Assembly (NCBI GenBank): GCA_033002965.1 | Contig: JAURVB010014040.1 | Span: 1-64,000 of the forward strand | Direction of reading: 5' to 3' | DNA length: 64,000 bases | DNA from: Piper betle | Taxonomy: Eukaryota; Streptophyta; Magnoliopsida; Piperales; Piperaceae | Shown: positions 61,074-64,000 of the stretch, piece after piece | Layout: every line of letters begins with the position of its first letter | Numbering within the stretch: position 1 is the stretch's first letter | The notes under the pieces: generated by a model | Database searches by the model: none | What the model was told of the DNA's origin: nothing | Seen by the model: the letters and a program-made list of their open reading frames with translations, nothing else | Program-made: the position numbers and the translations under genes

Positions 61074-62830
61074 GCGGCAGAGGTATTGGAGAGAGGTCTA
61101 GGAAGGAAGAGAGGGAGATGGTGAGGAGGAGTAGAGTGAGAAAGAAGGGGATACCATGTGAGGAGGAGGGAAGGAACCTAGAGGCCAGAGCTTCGGAGGT
61201 GTGGAGATCAGATTCCAAAAGGCAATCTAGAAGGGAAGAAGATGCTAGGTTTGTGCAGTTCCTAGACACGATTGAACAGGCTTTTCTGCTGAAGTAGTTC
61301 AAAAATGGAAAGCTTGTGGCGTACTTGTGCCATTTGTCAAAGGTTCCCATACTCTTGGACAATTATGGAAATTATATGGGAATTATTTATATATAAAAAA
61401 TAGAATAAGCTGGTGTTGATATTTCTATGTTAGGTCTCAAATAAATATGATTTATTAGATTAAAAAGATGGTTATATAACAAGGGCAACTAAAAATTAAG
61501 TTGATTTAATATGGTCCAAAAATAATAAAATATAAAATTCCTTACCCTTATTACATGGTTGAATAAATTTCCGTCAATGCGAGATCTCCGAAAATATTAT
61601 AATCCACATGTTTAAATACAGAATAAAGACAAACGTACAAAATCTTATTGACGTACTGTTTTTACTGTTTGAGATAAATATATATAATTTTGAACATGTA
61701 GTGATTAATACCAATCAAATAGCAACTATGTAATGAATGGTTGTATGTTATACCTTTCGGCGTCAATGAACAGTTATGCTCTTTACCTGAGGAAATAATA
61801 TCTAACATTTTTAACTCACACATAACGGGCGAATAACTAACTTATGAACAAATTCAAATGTCATATCCTCTTATCCGTGCATAATAACTTTAACATGTTC
61901 ATACATGAAATAATCCGTGCACCTTTGAGGACACTTATGTACCTACTATGTTGCCTGTTAAGTATATATATATGTATATATACACACACGAGCTATTAGA
62001 TTATAAGAACGGGTAAATAATAAAAATAATTTTGTCTAACTTAAAAATAAAAGCCTATATGCTCTCTATGGATGAATCCCATAACGTTGGATTCAAAAAA
62101 ATAGAACATTTGACTTGAGAACAACACTCACAGGAGGGAATTTGGATATTTGGAGTTTTTGATCTGGATTTGACCATTTCGAATCGGATTGGAAATTGAG
62201 TTGTGAGATTTGGATATCTAGGCCTACTATCAATGAAATTGGCCGTGTGCAATTTGATCCAAACAAGTTAAAATCATTTAAAATTTTCATTCATTGCCCC
62301 TCTGAGTGTTTTGATGTTTTCTTCTATTGATTTTCAAAGTCGACTCACTCTTACCTAGTCTCAAAGTTGTCCATCCTTTTTGAACTTAAATCAGAGAGTT
62401 AGATTTCAATATTTTTCAGATTGAGAACAAAATGATAGTTGTTGGAAAATTGATCGGTCGAGCTTTAATTTCTGTTTGTGTTTATTATTCTCTCTCATTT
62501 TTATTCACAAAAGAATATAGTTGGCATAGATACTCTGACATACATTTGGTATTCAACCAATCATTGGATTCAACATACCTTGAAAACCTCAATAAGCCAT
62601 ATGCAACTGTTAAACTGAATAAAAGTAGGATAAAATGGTTACCAGTTGAGATTCAACGATAGCATTTTGGCTCAAACTCAACACATCTAATTTGTACCAC
62701 TTTTTTCACACAACTGTTGAAAGATTATAAGCAAGCTTTGAAGTGTAAAACTGCTAGTGGCACTTCATGGAATCAGCATCTTCTGAGAGAATAGGCTTTG
62801 GCTATCAGATGGTAAAAGAGCAGCAAGACA
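61074..62830. other. Intergenic between CAN and SLD5
   Basis: The first few hundred bases are the CAN promoter region on the - strand; no clear TATA or motif was assigned. SLD5's 3' UTR lies at the right end. No other gene is visible. Around 62.06-62.25 kb the - strand shows GGAATTTG/CCAATCCGAT-like wording recalling the TIR element at 44.3 kb, too short to call. Confidence 0.4.
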
Positions 62831-64000
62831 TCATATCAGATCAATTTGCCCCTTCCCAATAAGAGATTTGATTGAGTTGTAGCGAAGAACATATAAATCA
62901 TCGGCTACAAGGTCCACGATCTCATCTCCACTGCCATGAATATGAAACAAATCAGAACTTGGTTTAACTCATTTACATAGAATTTTAAATCTGAATGATA
63001 AGTGAATCTTCATCACCATACGTTTCATCAAGTTGAACCGCTCCGACTGATCCTTTGCTCCTGCAGAAAACAAATGTGTCCAACTTTGGTTCTGGAACTG
63101 TCAATGAAACCAGAAAGTATTAGAATGCAAACCTAATTATTATTTCAACAAAGGCCCAGTGAGAACATTACCTAACTTTAATTAAGAATGGGCAATGAAT
63201 GATCACAATTGTCCTACATAACTTATCAACGGTTCATTTAATCAACTGTCCAATAACAAGTCACCATTATGAACACTTTGGTTGTTGGGTTCCATATCAA
63301 TTGATTGATCTTCCATCTAAATAAATTATCACTGAAACAAAACTCATGCAGGGAAAAAAATGGAAGCATTTTACGCCAGTCATCATTCTCATTCCTGACA
63401 TCATTGGGGGCATTGACAGCATATAAACCCTCCAAATTATTATTTAGCCATCATTGCTTGTACTTAATGACACAAGTGTTTATCTTTATTGTCATATCCT
63501 AACCATTTGAAAACTGCACAAAGGTGTTTAAGAAGACCTACAACACCCAAAATTAATTGTACACTCAGAAATTTAATAGGAAAAGATCAAATATCTTCAA
63601 TGGAAATGGAGACCTACATAGAGTCTAAAGCTATGGCCATCAACTTGAAAATTTTGAATATCAATCTTCAATGGAATTCACAGAAATTATGATCATTGAA
63701 AAGAATAAGTAAAAAAACAAGGTAATCTTACTCATATCATCCTCTTCACTTGAAATGGACTGCTTCAAAATGGACTGATAGCCATATGGCAAACGAGACA
63801 GGACAGATTGGCCCAAGTGTTTTTCCATAATGTCAGTACACCTGATTTAAGTGCAAACAAAATGAATATTTTATCTCAGAAAATTATTCATTTCAACTAA
63901 AAGAAGCTAACCTTTTTGCAAACTTTTGCTCTTGCTCTGAAAGCCGCTCCCATAGATGTTCGGTTTTTGTAATGTGCATCATATATTTTTCTATCTGCTA
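62831..64000 (-). CDS. SLD5: DNA replication complex GINS subunit SLD5, 3' part (runs off the window)
   Basis: SLD5 is one of four GINS subunits that with MCM2-7 and CDC45 form the replicative helicase in the nucleus. Four exons are visible, high to low: 64000-63912, 63841-63732, 63097-63022 and 62930-62831 (TGA at 62831). Reading: EKYMMHITKTEHLWERLSEQ, CTDIMEKHLGQSVLSRLPYG, SISSEEDDM, PEPKLDTFVFCRSKGSVG, QLDETGDEIVDLVADDLYVL and SLIGKGQIDLI. These are the central helical domain and the C-terminal beta domain of SLD5. Splice junctions are GT-AG and in phase. The N-terminal part is beyond position 64000, and the TAGCAG at the right edge may be an intron acceptor. No lesions, so the gene is likely functional. 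Confidence 0.93.

Noticed and set aside
1..64000. tRNA or other structural RNA genes
   Set aside because: I looked for GGTTCGANNCC-type B boxes with matching arms and found no convincing cloverleaf. A covariance-model scan (tRNAscan-SE, Infernal) would be decisive.

Overview
This is a plant nuclear genome window. The evidence is GT-AG split genes of plant families (LBD15-type LOB-domain factor, calcium-dependent nuclease, GINS subunit SLD5, malectin-like receptor, class III peroxidase, FAR1/FRS), an AT-rich intergenic background with many T-rich introns, and plant mobile elements (long LTRs, CACTA, hAT-like, MITE-like). An angiosperm is clear. I cannot name the family or species from sequence alone.

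Left part (1-19.9 kb), + strand: a decayed phosphatidylinositol synthase (PIS) copy with introns but with damaged catalytic residues, an internal 25/26-nt duplication and a missing exon block (1324-4900); a single-exon gene of the VPFxWE-PGTPK (DUF688-like) family whose C-terminus looks frameshifted (8753-9319); and an apparently intact three-exon LBD15-type gene with a 14-nt coding first exon (13339-14396). The rest is AT-rich sequence without recognisable genes.

Middle part (19.9-45 kb): a repeat-dominated block. At least five members of one long-LTR family occur here, with ends TGTAACACC / GGTGTTACA, recurrent GACTCGAGTC motifs and a GC-rich Pro/Ser-coding-like core. Two of them are complete units with 5-bp target-site duplications and no internal retrotransposon genes, so they look like solo LTRs. 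One of these sits inside a FAR1/FRS (MULE-transposase-derived) pseudogene and splits it at a point that can be read through exactly. A peroxidase first-exon fragment, several minisatellites and a 733-bp TIR element carrying a piece of the same LTR family also lie here.

Right part (45-64 kb), genes on the - strand: an hAT-like non-autonomous element, a decayed partial copy of a calcium-dependent nuclease (CAN) gene interrupted by a 1.28-kb CACTA element, a malectin-domain fragment with an in-frame stop, an intact nine-exon CAN gene (59136-61073, 333 aa), and the 3' half of a SLD5 gene that runs off the right edge. The CAN pseudogene and the CAN gene lie about 7 kb apart in the same orientation and derive from a local duplication.

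Likely functional genes are LBD15-like, CAN, SLD5 and possibly the DUF688-like gene. They are independent plant genes, not an operon or pathway. I found no clearly new biological system. The most unusual items are the TIR element that carries LTR sequence, the nested disruption of the FAR1 and CAN copies, and the PIS relic that has lost catalytic aspartates.
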